Of a stretch of DNA of 64,000 nucleotides, positions 63,801 through 64,000 are shown piece by piece. Origin of the DNA: Bacteroidaceae bacterium (GTDB lineage: Bacteria; Bacteroidota; Bacteroidia; Bacteroidales; Bacteroidaceae); the NCBI GenBank assembly GCA_902362595.1, contig CABIXF010000011.1:1-64000 (forward strand). Reading direction: 5' to 3'. Position 1 is the first letter of the stretch. The number at the start of each line of letters is the position of its first letter. The notes below the pieces were generated by a model. It had not been told where the DNA came from and ran no database searches. It worked only from the letters and a program-made list of their open reading frames with translations. The position numbers were made by a program, and so were the translations under genes.

Positions 63801-63804
63801 ATAA
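60802..63804 (+). CDS. N6-adenine DNA methylase fused to a superfamily 2 helicase
   Basis: A 1000-residue protein. Residues 65-240 form a type I/IIG-like N6 methylase: FFTPHDICRSMVETL, motif I VLDMCCGMGNFFNHL and catalytic motif IV IVGNPPFNL. Residues 265-450 are charged helices. Residues 475-960 are an SF2/SNF2-like helicase: Walker A NWQQGSGKTAAVYH, Walker B LVFDESDEI, motif III DTGTTTRNN, and a C-terminal RecA lobe (IGCTTLAAFDLYE, ILICTQQSLSSSVNIP). No nuclease motif is evident. Such fusions are carried by conjugative elements and phages and are thought to protect incoming DNA or act in anti-restriction. It starts 80 bp after DUF4942. Confidence 0.88.
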   Translation: MYAIIPQQIPQDRRAEINEKILFAIDSGKDLVPKESIYNCYTGIGGLHNLRQSDFTSYHEYAEAKKEFEMGQFFTPHDICRSMVETLSPTSAEMVLDMCCGMGNFFNHLPNLHNAYGFDIDGKAVAVARYLYPEAHIEKCDIQLYNPEQRFDIIVGNPPFNLKFDYRLSQEFYMDKAYDVLNPAGILMVIVPLSFMQNEFWEKTRVAKINSNFSFIGQTRLEHSAFSTVGVQNFATKIMVFLRRSLHIEMQPYNAEEFVSMDELKKRIAEVRKMKHRLRLQLMRECNHIDKEELEQFEYRLAKYMYELKAHAVLNRHVEKAEALVSKFRNQKPPENATREQIKEWERKKLTTGKVLGIIRRYITSQNVVPRKEVALVKTSYGFKLKQYAPRLLDKVTHKAAGINDLILGRAELPMPENVTEKNMRQIRAASKLIRRKQRQYETQNLQFAEMREDAGLKEYLDRTTFINKDGEVCEFTDLQKHDLNLVLQKRYALLNWQQGSGKTAAVYHRAKYLLKFRKAKNVIILAPAIATNMTWIPFLTINKERFRTIQTAGDLNNIPEGTFLVVSTSMLRKLKRGLMRFVKRTSGKLCLVFDESDEITNPTSQRTRNILCIFRRLRYKILDTGTTTRNNIAELYSQFELLYNNSVNMICWSPQVYHENRDHEIEEENNPDYGTPFPAFRGHVLFRACHCPGKATVFGIEKQNQDVYNKDELSELIGKTVITRKFRDFAGEKYRIRTHTVRPSEGEHEVYRVIIEEFCRICELYYNSTGDTKKDAGLRLMRQIKLLIKACSVPHLIEGYYGDSYPSKTRYIERLIRTIPGKVAIGCTTLAAFDLYESYIREHFPDRPVFVVKGDVAFKKRQSIVTEFDSTINGILICTQQSLSSSVNIPTCNDVILESLQWNIPRMEQFYFRFIRLDSKEMKDVHYVTYEDSVEQNLMALVLTKERLNEFIKTGEVKEQSEIFEEFDITMSVIDSLLIRTQDSEGKIHISWGSQRITE

Positions 63805-63806
63805 AT

Positions 63807-64000
63807 ATGAACCGTATGAAGAAGACCGGGAGTTCCATTCCCACCGACAAAGGTAAGCCGCGTCCCCATCGGCTGAGCAAGGTCAGGCCGCAGGCGGTTT
63901 TCAGGAAAATCATCCTCGCGGAGCTGCGGTATTTTCCCGAAAAACCCTGCACAGCCGGGACACGGCACCTTGTCGAGGTCGGTGGAATGGAATCCCCGGC
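63807..64000 (+). CDS. Possible ORF running off the window, inside hairpin copy B (partial)
   Basis: ATG 63807 lies two bases after the methylase stop, and the frame is open to the window end (64 codons). It reads RKIILAELRYFPEKPC in its middle. A frame through copy A, with no ATG and a stop at 58876-58878, reads EKIILAPEGLRYFFPKPC, so a peptide is recognisably shared and frame is kept. This may be real coding or a by-product of a conserved structured element. Confidence 0.3.
   Translation, partial: MNRMKKTGSSIPTDKGKPRPHRLSKVRPQAVFRKIILAELRYFPEKPCTAGTRHLVEVGGMESP
63826..64000 (+). repeat. Long hairpin element, copy B (reaches window end)
   Basis: Same architecture as copy A. Outer arm 63826-63848 pairs with 63978-63999 with few mismatches although its sequence is unlike copy A. 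GCCGCGTCCC (63857-63866) pairs with GGGACACGGC (63957-63966), and CGGCTG (63870-63875) with CAGCCG (63952-63957). Conserved unpaired words are CAAAGGTAA (63848-63856), AAAATCATCCTCGC (63906-63919) and GCGGTATTTT (63926-63935). It follows the methylase-helicase gene. Confidence 0.75.

Overview
The window reads as a Bacteroidaceae chromosome (Bacteroides, Phocaeicola or a close relative). Evidence: many genes are preceded by the Bacteroidetes -7 box TAnnTTTG; outer-membrane proteins of Bacteroidetes type are present (a TamL-like lipoprotein, DUF4837, DUF4296 and DUF4923 proteins); there is a PPi-dependent phosphofructokinase, a bifunctional hisB, and an ileS-traR/dksA-lspA operon. No rRNA or tRNA gene was recognised.

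Region by region. (1) 1-6.3 kb is accessory DNA from a mobilizable element: a primase-helicase, TGATGAAA iteron-like repeats, inverted repeats that could be an oriT, a MobV relaxase broken by an in-frame TAA, then a Crp/Fnr regulator divergent from a SugE-like and an MFS exporter. (2) 6.3-9.3 kb holds a 47-codon ORF and an McrBC-type modification-dependent restriction pair whose McrB carries an AT-rich inserted domain. (3) 9.3-11.8 kb holds a long RluA-type pseudouridine synthase, an array of four palindromes at exactly 22-bp period, and a small secreted protein. (4) 11.8-20.6 kb (minus) looks like one nine-gene transcription unit: rlmN, DUF4837 lipoprotein, pdxA, nucleotidyltransferase, ATP-grasp, CDP-alcohol phosphatidyltransferase, LPG-synthase-TM protein, HAD phosphatase, FucP-like transporter. 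The middle genes look like an uncharacterised phospholipid or phosphodiester pathway. (5) 20.7-25.7 kb (plus) has a GT2-DUF4922 fusion, a SpoIID/LytB protein and an AmpG-like permease, probably linked to cell-wall turnover. (6) 25.7-44.1 kb holds a LysR regulator, an AAA/PD-(D/E)XK protein, clpB, a GH25 lysozyme, pfp, tamL, a TrmH-like methyltransferase and the ileS-dksA-lspA operon.

(7) 44.2-47.5 kb is a compact four-gene operon, DUF262 / DUF3696-type ATPase / unknown 277-aa protein / 40-aa peptide, with 4-bp overlaps, set between ileS and mltF. It has the look of a defence module and is the best candidate here for an undescribed multi-gene system. (8) 47.5-58.4 kb holds a second 22-bp-period array, mltF, udk, a Dabb protein, a thioesterase, a histidine operon hisGDCB with a clear leader peptide and attenuator, a DUF4923 protein, nadC, rlmH and a LysM-glucosaminidase. 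(9) 58.5-64 kb is a second accessory region: DUF4121, DUF4942 and a 1000-aa N6-methylase/helicase fusion. It is flanked on both sides by copies of a ~180-nt element that folds into a very long hairpin whose arms differ in sequence between copies yet still pair. The second copy may also carry a short reading frame running off the window.
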